The notes below the pieces were generated by a model that saw nothing but the letters and a program-made list of their open reading frames with translations, made no database searches and was not told the origin of the DNA. This document shows, in pieces, positions 1 to 12,000 of a stretch of 64,000 nucleotides of DNA. The stretch is from contig VXBM01000573.1 of assembly GCA_013400155.1 (NCBI GenBank), positions 162,284 to 226,283 of the forward strand. The letters run 5' to 3'. The DNA comes from Helopsaltes ochotensis (taxonomy: Eukaryota; Chordata; Aves; Passeriformes; Locustellidae). The translations under genes were made by a program, and so were the position numbers. Every line of letters starts with the position of its first letter. Within the stretch, counting starts at the first letter, position 1.

Positions 1-146
1 TGGTTTCGGGTATCCTCTGTCAAGAGCTGACAGGGCTGTTGGAGACAAATATCACCAACCCCAGCAGTGACCAGGGCATCTTTTATATAGAAGCTTTCAA
101 AGTCATTGATTTTGGAAAAAAACGTGTATTTCTTCTGTCGTAACAG

Positions 147-189
147 GACAGACTCTTCAAGGAGAATCCCAAGTTTGAAATGCAGAGAG
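147..189 (+). CDS. CD40LG: CD40LG stalk exon (corresponds to human exon 3)
   Basis: Reads DRLFKENPKFEMQR in phase and ends with one base of a split codon. The acceptor is a pyrimidine-rich TTCTTCTGTCGTAACAG; the donor is GTGAGT at 190. The FEMQ motif matches the human stalk residues just before the TNF domain. The exon is somewhat shorter than the human one, and an earlier acceptor cannot be fully excluded. Confidence 0.85.
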
Positions 190-3100
190 GTGAGTTTCAT
201 GGTGTAACCAGTGCCCTCATGGCTGCTGGGGCAGGAGGAGCTCCTTGTCCTGGGAAGGGTTTTCCTTCAACAGCTCGGGAGTTTCTCAGAGCATGGTGTG
301 GAGGCAGGGGGTGGGTTGGGGTTTGGAGCATCCCCAGGTGGGTAGGCCTGAGCTTGGTGTGGGCTGGCAGAGGGGGAACACGGGCATGGCTCTCTGCCCA
401 GGGCAGGCAGTTCTGGGTGCCAGAGTAGACAGTCTGAAGTTGTTGAAATTGAACCCAAAATTAAATCTGTGGCCTTTTTACATCACAGGTCCTGAGCATC
501 ATGAGCATCCCCTTTTGACGCACAAGAATGAGACATCTTTGGCAGGTGAGGTGTGGGCACATTCGGGTCCTGTTCCAATGGCAGGCAGGTGGCATCATCT
601 CCTCCACAGGCTTTATCCATCAGAGGCTTCACCTCAGAGGCACCTGTGGGTCTTTGCTGAGTGGAGACCACGTCCTGCCTCACTCAGGGTTGGGACTGGA
701 ATCTGAAGATGATGTCTTGGCCTGTAGAAAAACATTAAGGACAGGAAGTGCTGTAGTCCCTGCACAGGAGCACTGGGGAACCAGTGTGGGCTAAGGCTTC
801 AATAACACTGGCCTTTCTTTCTACATTGCAGCAGAGAAGAGGCAGCCAGTAGCAGTTCACCTGGCAGGTCAGCAGAGCAACAAGGCAGGCTCAGGTAAGA
901 CAGACTCACTTGGTCCTACCTCAACCAGGAAGCCAGAGGGATACAGTACTGTGCGTCCCCAGTCCTGCCCTGTGGCTCTCTAAAGGCGGGACAGGGACAG
1001 AACAACTCCAGCAAGAAAGTGTGTCCCCAAGACACAGCAAACATCCTGGTGGTCACATCACCATGTGCACCTGCTCCACGTGGGGTTTGCACATCCCAGC
1101 TGTCTTCAGTAGCCCTGTGTGTGCCTTCCTAGAAATGCACCACAGGGACTTAATCTTCCCAGGGATTTTTATGAGTGAAAAATTTTTATCTTTGTATTTA
1201 CAAAAAACAACCTCCCACTTTTCTTTTGTTCTTAAAGTGGATCTTTTTGCTCTCCTGGCCATCTCTTGCTGGGGTAGCTGCTGCAGGAGGGCTCTGCTCG
1301 CATTTGCATCTGCTGATTTTATCCTCTTCTCACCCATACTGGTCCTGGTAGCAGTATGGGCTGGCTGAGGACTTGACAGTTGCAACACAGGGCTCCAAAC
1401 TGATTTAGTCAAGTTGCAATTATTCACAGCCAAGGCCACATTAGGTTTGAGAGAGATATCTGAGTCCTTTTGTATTTCTGCATCCCACTGTATCAACCAT
1501 GGCTGCTCTCACTGCTCTGTCCCCTGGTGTAGCCTTAGTTGAGGAACTTCCCACAACAGCAACGATTACCTAAGTGAATATGAGCATATGAGCTTGCAAG
1601 CTAAGTCACTCCATCTGGCAAGGATTTCACAATCTGAACACTTCTGGATTAATTCTGGAGTCACTGACAGTAATCTGCAACTGCTCTTTACATCTCTGAT
1701 GCAGCAGTTCACCCAGAGCTCAGCCTACCTGTGGAAAGCTTAGTGTTAGATCAGATCAAAGAAGTGAGAAACTTGCTGTATTTTAAAACTCTCTGCTCAA
1801 GCACTTGTTGAGCCTGTAAAGCAGGGTCCGGAGAGCAGCAGATGCCTGAGCAGGAGCTCAAGTCTCTGTGGGGAAATGTCCCTGTGGGATGGGGTCCATA
1901 GGCTGCATGGCTCCCTTAGGACTACCCACGGCACACTGTCTCTGGGCTGGAGCAGTCGAATCCAGTATTCCAGTATTCCCCTTGATGCTGAGTTGCTCCT
2001 CCTGGCTGCTCTTCTAGGTGTGTCTGTAGGCTGGGGAAGGCAGAGGTCCAAATTCCAGAGGTCATAGCTGAGCTCAGCCCCCACAGCCATGGCTTCCAGG
2101 TCTCTGTATAGGCTTATCTGCACGAACTACATGAGCTACTCTGATGGCACCAGAAGTGATATCCTCCAGAAGTGATATTAAAGGGATATATATTTGGGAC
2201 CAGAAGTGTCCCAAAATCCATGGCAGCAACTAATCTGCATGGGCCATGGTCCTGGCAATGGGAAGCAGCACTCACTGTGCTAAGCCCTTGTAGCTCTGCG
2301 CCCAGACAGGGATAACAACTGTGCAATGTTAATTTTTCTTCCTCGGTAAAGTCTCAGTATCTTCAGAGGCCAAGAGGATGAAGGCCTCTGGAGGAAAGGC
2401 AGCCCCCAGCTGGGAAAAACTGGGATGGGAGGCTCTGAAGATCAGAGTTGCAGCATATTTTGTTAGTGCTCTGAGGGCTTGGAGGGTGTCCCACTGAAAT
2501 CCATGGAGGCAGCAAATGGAAGTGACACAGTGTTTGGTCTGTTGTGGTAAACACAGGCAGTCTTCCTCCTTAAGCGTTTACACCTGGCTGGATGAAGGCA
2601 GCTAAATGTTCCTCCACTCACATACCAGGCCAAGGCTGACAAAGCCAGAGATCAGCACCATGGGTTAAACCTGCTCTAGTCTTGGGGAATAGTCCCTACT
2701 CCCCTGGGGTGGGGATGGTGTCCCGGGCTGGGTGCCCCACTAACTGCACTCTGCAGAGGCTTTGAGGCCAGATGTCTGTGGGTGTCCTCCCAAATCAGCC
2801 TGCCAAACTGGAAGTCTCCTTCTCTAGCTGACCTGCCATGCTCTCTCCCTACAGTGCTGGAGTGGAAGGAGACCATGTACGGCCCCACCAACAGCTTGAT
2901 ATCCAACAAGGAGGGCAAACTGAAGGTGGAGGAAGCAGGGCTCTACTACATCTACTCCCAAGTCACCTTCTGCCCTGGGAAAGAGTCTTCGGCACCCTTC
3001 ACCCTCTATATTTATTTACATATCCCCAAGGAAGAGGACCGGCTCTTGCTGAAAGGACATAGGACACAGAGCACCTTAAAGTCTGCCTGTGAACTGCAAT

Positions 3101-3222
3101 CCATCCGTGTGGGAGGGGTCTTCAACCTCCGGGAAGATGACATGGTCTTTGTCAATGTGACAGACTCCACGAAAGTGAATTATAGACATGGCAACACCTA
3201 CTTTGGCATCTTCAAGCTGTAG
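147..3222 (+). CDS. CD40LG: CD40 ligand (CD154), last three coding exons; 5' part outside window
   Basis: Type II membrane cytokine of the TNF family, displayed on activated T cells; it binds CD40 on B cells and antigen-presenting cells. Coding exons join as 147-189, 832-894 and 2855-3222, all with AG/GT borders and matching phases. The 63-nt middle exon is, as far as I recall, the same length as human exon 4. The TNF-homology domain shows the family core GLYYIYSQVTFC, the late strand VFVNVTDST and the C-terminal TYFGIFKL. Two cysteines (VTFC and SACEL) match the human intradomain disulfide pair, and NVT matches the human N-glycosylation site. The start codon, cytoplasmic tail, membrane anchor and most of the stalk lie left of position 1. 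Other TNF ligands are possible in principle, but the stalk motif FEMQ and the convergent ARHGEF6 neighbour make CD40LG secure. Confidence 0.95.
190..2854 (+). other. CD40LG: CD40LG introns (190-831 and 895-2854)
   Basis: Two introns with GT-AG ends. No recognisable repeat family or RNA gene was seen. The only pattern is a short local repetition of ccagaagtg (three copies at about 2139-2210). Confidence 0.7.
832..894 (+). CDS. CD40LG: CD40LG stalk/first strand exon (corresponds to human exon 4)
   Basis: A 63-nt exon reading AEKRQPVAVHLAGQQSNKAG, between CTACATTGCAG and GTAAGA. It holds the first beta-strand PVAVHLAG (human PQIAAHVIS). A second AG three bases on (cagcag) would remove one codon and is an equally legal acceptor. 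Confidence 0.9.
2855..3222 (+). CDS. CD40LG: CD40LG terminal exon, TNF-homology domain
   Basis: Starts with VLEWKETMYGP after CTCCCTACAG and runs to the TAG at 3220-3222. It carries almost the whole receptor-binding jelly-roll domain, including both disulfide cysteines and the NVT glycosylation sequon. The match with human is continuous, with no frameshift or internal stop. Confidence 0.96.
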
Positions 3223-3290
3223 TGAGGAAAGGACTGTCCTGAGCTGGGAATCCAGCCCAACTTTTTTGAGAAGATTCGTTTCCTTTCCCC

Positions 3291-3360
3291 TTATTTATTA
3301 AATGTTCCTCTGCCTCTTGTTATTTCTTGTTTCCTAGTTTGTATATTTTGTTATTTATTA
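3291..3360 (+). promoter_or_regulatory. Pair of AU-rich elements with adjoining CU-rich tract in CD40LG 3' UTR
   Basis: TTATTTATTA occurs twice, at 3291-3300 and 3351-3360; each contains the UUAUUUAUU nonamer of cytokine mRNA decay elements. The DNA around and between them is rich in C and T (TCCTTTCCCC, TTCCTCTGCCTCTTG). In mammals CD40LG mRNA is unstable and is stabilised in activated T cells through a CU-rich region bound by PTB complexes. Conservation of that control here is an inference. Confidence 0.7.
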
Positions 3361-3751
3361 ATGGAGGCCAAGGGGCTCTGAGAACAGAAATGGAACTAAG
3401 TACAAAGCTGTTATTCTTTACTCTCAGATATCTTTTTTTCAGCCAGTGATTTGGACTTTGCCTGTGCAGTTTCACTTCCCTGTGGAAGGGGCACTGGGCA
3501 CCACCATCAAAACTGGAGCTGCATCTTCTCCTGAGACCTGTCCTACCCAAGGGGGAGGACCAGGAAAGCACAGGGGTGGCAGTACCACCTGCTTCTTCCC
3601 TCCAAAGCACACGTGCAGAGGATCTTCTGGCTCTCCTCAATGAGGACATGTCCACAGTGGCATTTCTTCTGGAGCTTCAGGAGAGCAGGACTGTGCAGGT
3701 GGGCAGGATCCCTCTTGGGCAAGGGGTACAAGGATGGTGATGCAGCATTTC

Positions 3752-3757
3752 AATAAA
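3752..3757 (+). terminator. Polyadenylation signal AATAAA, CD40LG
   Basis: AATAAA about 530 bases after the stop codon, followed within 40 bases by a G/T-rich region (ggggttttggttgt). Confidence 0.65.
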
Positions 3758-5799
3758 CATATGAAGATGACACATGTGAAAGCCTGGGGTTTTGGTTGTA
3801 CAGGTCACACTTAGACTGTCAAAGTTTGGAAATAATCCTGGATGCCAACAGGTTTGTGCATGGAAGAGCTTCCAGATTTGGGCAGTCTTTAGGCTTTGTT
3901 GTGCTGGTGGCTGCAGGTCTTGTCCTAACATGGTGCCCAAATGCTGCCACTGGTGAGACAGAAGGGGCATTCTTTGCACAGCTCATTGTAGAGCTGGATG
4001 CCCAGCACAGCCCCCTCCAAAGTCAATAGAGCTCAGGGACTGTCTGGTTTCACTACATATTAGGAAGCATTTTTTGGCTGTTCCCCAAGACTGCCTAACT
4101 TTTTTATGGGATGGACCACTCTTGTCTGAACATCTTGTATAATGACTATTTGTTTAATTAAACCCATCTTATATTTGTAGCCAGAGAGACTGAGTGCCAG
4201 AGGACTGTGCATAGCTGTAGCTGTGTTTTGCAGCATAATTCAGTATTTGCGGTTCCCCTTTCCACAGTGTTTCTTCCACTAATCACCCCACAAAAAATGC
4301 AACTTATGAATTAGGACATAGGTGGCTTTGTATGTTTTGAACACCGCTCACCCTTCCCAGCCCCAGGCTGAGACTTCACAGGGTCCTGCTTGGGGTCTGG
4401 GACAGCGGGGTGGCACTGAGGGTCACACTGGGGACCAGTCCCAGGAGCCTCCAGGGCAGCCAGTCCACCATGCTCCTTGAGGCACGTTGAGGTGCCAGGG
4501 TCAGGCAGCACTAGGGACATTTTGTCAGGAGAAGGAAGCAGAGAGTCCCTGTCCTAGGAGGGCAGTGAGATACCAGGGCTGAAGCCCCTAGCTGTGAAAC
4601 AGAAGTGGGGGGGATTAGTTTTAACAGGATTTAGGACACCTGACAGAAAGAGGATTATTCCTGCAGGTCATGGAGCCTGCAGGGATGCCTCTGTTTTGGA
4701 GCAGAGGGATGGATGCTGCACATGCTGCTTGTGGGGCTGGGCAGCTGCTGCCTCCCACGGTGCTCCATGGTGGTGTGGGTCTGACCACATCCCTGCTGCT
4801 GCTGAAAGGCAGCCAGCCCTGTGGGCCGGGCTCCTGGAGACAGAGCTAGGCTGCCTAGAGAACCACAAACCTCCACAGCGGAGGTGGAGGTGCTTGATCA
4901 TGGTGGGAGTGTGGGTGGAAGCTGCAGGAGAAACCAAAGATGGTGCAAACTGGGATGGCCTGAGACAGGGGGAGAAGCTTGGAGCAAGTGGATGGGAAGG
5001 AGAGAGAGCTGTGATGAGCGTGTGTGTGGCCAAAAACTTCCAGGAGTGGAAAATCTGCTCATCATAGGTAAGGAGAAACTGTGATCAGTGCACACTTTGA
5101 AGCTTCCTGCAGCCCCCAGCCTCAGTGGCCAGGAGCACCTGCCAGAGACCTTGGGCTGGGCTGTGATCCTCAGCCCAAATGACTGAGCAGAGATCCATGA
5201 GCTGAAAGTTGTGTGGTTGAGGAAAACAATTAGAGAGGGGAGTAGAAAAACAGTCATTAAATAAGTCCATAAATTCTGCAGCAAGGGCAGCAGATGCCAA
5301 CTGTCACCTTCTCTGCCTGTGGGCTGCCTGACCAAACCCCAGCCCCTGGGGGTCACAATGCTGCCTTTTCTCATGACTTTTGTTTCTGTCCTCTGTTTCT
5401 TGGCTTGCGAGAAATAGCCTGTGGGATTTGGATGTGAGGTAGTGTGTGAGAGGAGAGGAGATGAAATTGCTGCCATCCAGCTCTCCTCCCCCAGCCCTGC
5501 CTGTTGCTGGCACTGTTTCCCCTCCCCATGGAAAGTTTAAATATCATCAATACATCGAATTTTCCCTTGACGTGAGGCCTCTATGTCAGTCCTCAGGCTG
5601 TGGATTTTACTGTTTCCAAACTGATTTTTGTTCTTTCTGAGTTAAGAAGGGCTTGAGAGTGTGATGAGTTTGCAGAGCACATCAGCAGGACTGGCACAGC
5701 GGGTGATGGATGAGCAGTTGCAGGAACAAGCAGCAGCATGGTCATCTGCTGGGAGAGGTGTTTGCATGGTTCAATACACACTGAACTCACAAAAAAAGT

Positions 5800-5866
5800 A
5801 TTTATATATATAAATTATATATCTATATATACACACACATATATATATATAAATATATATACACAC
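5800..5866. repeat. AT/AC microsatellite
   Basis: Alternating TA with a few AC steps, for example atatatatataaatatatatacacac. It directly joins the truncated end of the CR1 fragment that follows. Confidence 0.9.
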
Positions 5867-6040
5867 CAGGTTGCCTCAAGCCCCATCCAACCTGGCCTGG
5901 AACCCTTCCAGGGATGGGGCAACCACAGCTTCTCTGGGCAACCTGTGCCAGGGCCTCACCACCTGACGGGGAAGAATTTCTTTCTAATATCCCATCTAAC
6001 CCTGCCCTCTGGCAGTTTTGGACTTCAGTGTTTTTCCATG
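5867..6040 (-). mobile_element. CR1 LINE fragment, 3' part
   Basis: Read on the minus strand it shows the CR1 3' signature: AGAAATTCTTCCCCGTCAGG, GGTGAGGCCCTGGCACAGG, TTGCCCAGAGAAG, GCCCCATCCCTGGAAGG and AGGCCAGGTTGGATGGGGCT. The usual CR1 end (GATTCTATGA-type tail) is missing, replaced by the AT/AC microsatellite. Confidence 0.9.
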
Positions 6041-6674
6041 ATGCACCCAAGGCTAGGGTTTCTTTTTCCCCTTGTTTCTTTTTCCCCTTGTGTTTGGGGA
6101 AGGAGAGCAGGGTCCAGCCCTCCTGCCCTTGATCCTTCCCTCCTGCTGTGGGCTGAGACGGCAGACCGTGGCACACCTCTACCAAAGAGTTAAAACCCCC
6201 GAGCCTGCAGGAGATGTCTTGTCCAAGTGGTGGTAGACCAAAGGAAATCCTGTCACCACACCTAATTGCCAGAAAAAAACACACACTAACTAAAAAAACC
6301 CCAAAAAACAAAAAACCAAAAAACCAAAAAAACTCTAACAGGAAGGAAGTCATTTATCTACAGCAACTGCCTGGTGTGGCACAGCAGTCTGCTCTCCATA
6401 AAGCACCCTTGTGAACAGAGTGCACGTGGGGCTTGAGGGATGGAAATGCATCTCCTGCCCTGGGACCAGGTGCTCTTGGCCTGCTGCAGGTCTGGCACTG
6501 TTGACTGCTGGTGCTTGGACTGTTGCTCCCACCATCACCTTTCATACCAGTGTTCCCACCCAGTAAATCAGAGGTATGACGCTGCCACGGCATTTTGAGG
6601 AAATCAGTGATGCCCACAGCAATCACTGGCTTCAGTTTCATGGCGGAAACACAGGAAGCAGCTCCAAGGGCTAG

Positions 6675-8876
6675 GAAGCAACTTTTATCCTTCTTTATTC
6701 ACTGAAAATGTCAATTAAAAAACTGTTCAAAATAAAAACATGTTAGAAAAGTTGAACTTGCATAAGTAGTTTACAGTAAATAAACCTACATGACAAAGAT
6801 ATACTGGAAGGCAGCTGACACAACATCCATCTAAAGACAGACTCACTGGAACCTATTTACAAAGCACTGTAAACAAGGTAAACATGGAAACATTGCTGTC
6901 CATCTGGCATGGCTTCTTTTCCTTTTTATTTAATTTTCTTGTCTTTTTTTGGCTTCTAGCTCTTGACAAACACTTGATCCAAAAAGTCCCAGTGTGCCCT
7001 CTATCACATTACATCTCACAAACATGCATATGTACATAGCACAGGTTTCAACTGAGCCTGGGGGCAGCAAGGACACATTTCCACCCTCTCCCTGGAGTGT
7101 CTGTGGCCCTTGGTTTGTTCTGCATGTCAGCAGCCTCGTCCCCAGCCCAGCCTGGGGCAGGCAGCAGGGCCAGGCAGTACCGAGGGCTCTGGGCATGGCC
7201 TCCCTGAGCAGCAGTAAGGGCAGCAAATGGCCTGCTCCTGGAAAATTATACACAAGCACAGCTGGGCTTCACTGCTGACCAAAGCACTCAACTGTGTGCC
7301 CAGGGAGGGATGTGGGGAGCTGCCACCCTGCTGGGATGCTCTGGGGATGGCAAATGTAGCCAGACCTCTGTTTTGCCCAAGAAACAGCTTAAAGAGAGTT
7401 TCTTATTACACTCCTTGAGATGTTTTGGAATCTACATCTCCCAAAATACCATTTACAATGTCCTTGTTATATTTTAATGGCAAGGAGGGAGTTGTAATTA
7501 TTGCCTCTGTTATATCCTTCACAACCAACATAATGGTGTGACTGTAATGAGCTGTGGTGCCTCTGCACACCCTGGGACCATGCTGCCCTGTGAGATAAAT
7601 AAGACATCTTAATAGAAGGTTATTTTTATAATGCTGTTAAGGAAGGAAGGAAGGAAAACATCAGTTCTAAACTAGGGTATAACACCAAATAAGATAAGGG
7701 GAGCTGATACATATGCATGTTCCCTGTGTGCTGTGTTTTGAGGAGCTGTGCAGGGATCTGTGAGGGTGTTGCACATCCTGGCTCCAGGAGCATTCCAGCT
7801 CTTGTCAAAGCATAAATACCTTCCTTATCTCAAGAGAAAGTTCATTTTTCCTAGCAGAAAGCCCCTGTGGAGTGGTGTGAGGAGAAGTGGCCACTGGCTA
7901 CATTCCTAGCCTTTGGGAAGGAGCGATGGAAAACATAAAATGGGCAGAAGGGAGCAGGAGACCAGCACATTTTGGGTTGTTTTCTGTTGTCAAGCAGTGT
8001 TTACGTTTCATACAGAGAAAAGCATGTCCTGCAAGAGGAAGCACAGCAAAATTATAATCTCCTAGGATACCTGGACACTCGATGTGAAAACAAAGCAGAG
8101 AGAAGGAATTCTACATCATGCATAAGAAAAGGGATGGGGGCAGAACAGCAGTTACCTGTTGTGCTAATCACGAGCTGTAAGGAGGCAGCACTGTGCAAAA
8201 TACCTTCCTATGCGCTCTGACAGGTGCTCCAGATCTGGCTTCCCCAAGGAGTTCAAACATCTTCATGTTAATTGCACATTTTAATCAGTATCAAGGCCAC
8301 ACAGGAACCACAGTATTGCTGGGCTCTAGTTCGCTACAGTCAACTAATGGGGAAAAAGAAGATGGATGGGAAAAGCTTCCCCAGATGTGATTATCTGAAA
8401 AGAGGAGCATGGTGCTTTTTTGGTTTCTGCTCAATGCCACCTCAGTAATGTTTTCATTCAATAAATAGGTACTGGTGCTTTTGGAAAGAATGAAAGCATT
8501 AAAAAGTGCTTAAGCTTCTAGGGAAATGCTGCCCAAGCCTTTGTGAGCAACAATCACTAGCAGAGTTTGTATTTGCTCCCAGTAGCAGGTACAGTGAGGT
8601 ATTAGCTGCTGCAGATGAATTGTGAATCATGGACCACTTGCTTACTGGTTCAGTTGTGGTTGATTGTTTCTGCTTTATCTCCTTACTGAATGGAAGAAAA
8701 ATTATTTTTTTCTCTATGACAGTTTTTTTTCTATTTTTTTTCTTTTTTTTTTTTTTTTTGGTAACAAAATACCCCAAACCAACAAAATAAGGAGCAAGAA
8801 GAGGCAAAGGAACCAGTTCCACTTCCCAAAAATACACCTGAGTTCACACACCACTGCCAGCAGCTTCTCCATGAAT
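6675..8876 (-). other. ARHGEF6: ARHGEF6 3' UTR
   Basis: About 2.2 kb between the TGA and the most distal good AATAAA (plus-strand tttatt at 6694-6699). No repeat family copy was seen inside; there is a 17-nt T run at 8743-8759 (A run in the mRNA). Shorter forms could use the AATAAA-like site near 6925. Confidence 0.6.
6694..6699 (-). terminator. Polyadenylation signal AATAAA, ARHGEF6
   Basis: AATAAA on the minus strand, with several further A/T-rich sites just upstream in the mRNA. Chosen as the most distal good site before the CR1-containing spacer. Confidence 0.55.
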
Positions 8877-9017
8877 TCAGGCGATCAGGGATGACTTGCG
8901 CCCCGTGTCCTCCCTGCCACACTCATCTGTCTGCTTCAGCAGCCTTCTCACCAGCTTCTCCAAGTCCTTCCTGGATTTAAGCTCTTCCTCCAAACACTGT
9001 TTCATCCTTTTGTTTTC
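8877..9017 (-). CDS. ARHGEF6: ARHGEF6 coding exon 21 (coiled coil and C-terminus)
   Basis: Reads [20 protein letters not shown] then [14 protein letters not shown] and the tail RKSSLIA, with stop TGA at 8877-8879. No DETNL-type PDZ ligand, as expected for alpha-PIX. Confidence 0.97.
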   Translation of the reverse strand, partial: ENKRMKQCLEEELKSRKDLEKLVRRLLKQTDECGREDTGRKSSLIA

Positions 9018-12000
9018 CTGCAAGGTGAAAAATGAAGTAATAAAGATGCAGTTAATGTCCATGCAATTTCTGGAGTGAGGTACTTCCATGCATCTGCTGC
9101 CCAATGCCTCAGAGGTGATGAAATAACAGATACTTCATAGGAGTTTGTGAGAATGAAGATCATAAGTGGATCAAACTACAAGTAACCCAAACAGACCCTT
9201 GTCATCTCATGGACCTGCACAAAAGTTCCCTGACTTTGGGCAGGCAGAAACGTCCTCCTGGAAACCTAATTTTAGCTTGGGTTGAAGAACCCTTTTCTCC
9301 TCTGATTGTTTCTCCCACCTCCAGACTTGGGACTGGAGGGAAGAGGACATATTTCCTCTGAGTCTACAAGAACTGGTGTCCACCAGACCCCTATAAAAAG
9401 AACGGTGAAGCTGAAAGAGTTTTTGGAATAGGAGGAAAGTTTCATGTTACCACAAAGACCAACTATTCCTTCCCTCTTGCTTTCTCTGGCACTCAAGTGT
9501 GAATGATGAGAGGAAGTGGTCTCCAGCTGCACCGGAGAAGGTTTATGTTGGTATTAGGAAAAGGTACTTCATGGAAAGGGTTGTCAGACACTGGAACAGT
9601 CTGCCCAGGGAAGCAGTGGAGTCACCATTCCTAGGAATGTTCACAGAATATGTGGGTATGGCACTTCAGGACATGATTTAGTGGTGAACACAGTGGTAGT
9701 GCTGGGTTGATCGTTGGACTCCATCATCTCAGAGGTCTTTTCCAGTCTTAAAGATTTTATGATTCTGTGATTCAGGGAGGTAAACCAAAAGAAAACTAAT
9801 GCTCGTTCAGGGATTTGCAGTATTGGACCAGGATCAGCAAGACTTTTCCTGGCACCGACCAGCTGAAGATGACCCAGTACATATTGGTTGGCTTTCACTC
9901 AACTCCCACCACAAGCAATCCCACCCAAATTACCTGCTTCAACTCTTTGACTTCATCTTTCAGTGCATAAACTGTGTCAACAAGGCTTCTGAAACAAGAA
10001 AAAAGAAAAAACAAAAAAAGAAAAAAGAAATTAGAGTTGGTGTGCAGGAAAACAGTGACAGCATGGGAGGTGCTGACAGGAAAGTTGCATCCAGATTCTT
10101 GCTTCCCAAGCATCAGGCTGCTGCCTGTGAGGGGACTCTGGAAACACAGCCCAGGAGCATTTATACGCCACTGGTCCAAAACTCAGGGCTCTTTTCTCAA
10201 ACCTCAATGCCTTGTTCTGCTTTGAGTTATCAACAAAGGTCTGTGGCTTTGGCTTCCTTATTTTTGCTGTGGCAATAAATAACAATGACTTTAAAGGTGG
10301 AAATGCCTGAGCATGTTTTGTAAAGCAGCCTTGATTCCTTGAGGTTGTGCTGCAAGAGATCAACTATGAAATGATTACACTGACTGGGTTGGAGAAACTC
10401 AACACAGTCACCCAGATGCAGAAGTTACAAAACTGGCAGGTGCCAGGCAGGCTCCTGACGGGCAGCAACAGCCCAGTACATCAGTAGTTAAAAAATAAGA
10501 GCCACTTGTTTGGTTCGGTCCTTGCTGGATCCATTATCCTACATCTGGATAAGCCATAACCCAGAGATCCAAACTCCCAGAGGGATACAGCCAGATCAGG
10601 GCAGCTGGGAAGGCAGCTCTGTCCTTAAAAAAGACAGAATGGCAGCTGAAATTGTATGGTGGTTCTTTGACAGAACTAAGGCAGCAGGCCTGTTCCTCTG
10701 TGGAGACACAGAAGGAGAGGGCATTGGTTTTTAATGCCCTTCCAAAAAGTGACATAGGGATTGATCTGCACATGGAGAGCAGTTACACTTACTTTTCCTC
10801 CATGACCATCTGACCATTGCTTCGTGTTTCCTCTATGATGATTTTCTCTTCCTCAGGAAGAAGGACTTGGGGAATGGAGTCTTTACGGGAGCCTGTGTAG
10901 AAGAATTTTTCATGAGGAAGAAAAAGGATTAATCTTCCCTTGTGCCCACGCTACATCAGAGACAGAAGCTCTCATTCCTGCTCCACTACCAGTCTGGGGC
11001 AGGCTGGAGATGTCAGCTACTGACCCAGACCTACAGCAGCAAGTGGAAAATTTTCAAGAGTACTCATTGCATCTCAAGTTACATCATGAGTTATAAATTA
11101 AACTATTCAACTAGGGTCAAGAGCTCCCTGAAGAACCATGGCCTCCCTTTGCTCTGTGTACCATTATTTGACAGTTCAGTGATTGAACTAGCTGACATCT
11201 CACCAGCAATGATAAATAGTTTTATTTCCAGAGCTGAAGGTGCTAAATAGGTCCTTATGAAGCAGGTTGTTCTTAAACATGCAGCTGATTCAGAGATAAT
11301 ATTCATGCTTCCTTTCCAAAGCTATAAGCAACCTGAGATTATCATCACGTAATCACTAGTGAAATAGCAGTGTATCATCTGCCCTCCTACCTGCTTCATT
11401 CTCTGTGCTTAGAAAAACAATGGCAACTAAACCACTAGGTAGATAAAGCTTCCTTATCTCAAAGATTGAACACTACAGTTTCCTAGCATGAGTCTCATTG
11501 CTGTATGATGCAACAACTGTTTTTTCCCAAAAGGGTTATCAGTACTGTGGGCAGAGTAGGAGTTAAATAATATGGTGGTGTGCCCACCTGAGCTGAGAGC
11601 TTGCTGGAAGCCTGCCCCAGTACAGTATGCCTCAATCACCTTCAGGATCTGAGCATCCTCTTCCAGCGCAGCAGTACCTGTAAAACATTGCAAACAACAG
11701 CAGGCACTAAAAGCAAGGTACTCTGGCCTTGTATCTCCCAGACTTTGCTCTCAGGTCTCTTAGGATGTCATGCTGTTTCTTTGGCTGGCTGTCTCTGGGA
11801 CTTTGGCCAATCTGTTCTGAGGTCCTTTACATTGTCTGGCCTTTGTGGCATCAAGCACCATGACCAAATGGTGTGAAAACTCATCTCTAGTTACTCATCT
11901 TGGCAAAACTCAGGGGGTGTTGCCCTACTTTGGGTGCAGGCAGCACCAAGAGATGGGCAGGCAAAGCAACCCTAGGTCTGCACAGCAGCACCAGAGCAGG

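Larger units (their letters stand above)
3223..3775 (+). other. CD40LG: CD40LG 3' UTR
   Basis: Follows the TAG stop. It is pyrimidine-rich at about 3278-3335, has two AU-rich nonamers, and ends near an AATAAA at 3752-3757 followed by a GT-rich stretch suited to cleavage. The 3' end is inferred from this signal only; an ATTAAA-like site near 4157 is a weaker alternative. Confidence 0.65.
3776..6674. other. Spacer between convergent CD40LG and ARHGEF6
   Basis: No gene supported. Contents: a moderately GC-rich stretch at about 4300-5500 without recognisable coding, an AT/AC microsatellite at 5800-5866, a minus-strand CR1 fragment at 5867-6040, a perfect 16-bp tandem duplication (tttctttttccccttg) at 6059-6090, and an A-rich simple tract at about 6271-6335. 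Confidence 0.7.

Noticed and set aside
4150..4160. Alternative CD40LG polyadenylation site (ATTAAA-like)
   Set aside because: Not needed; the canonical AATAAA at 3752 with a GT-rich downstream region comes first. Kept only as a weak alternative.
5823..6353. 176-codon minus-strand frame
   Set aside because: It runs through a CR1 3' region and a microsatellite; CR1 3' ends are short remnants without a working reverse transcriptase here.
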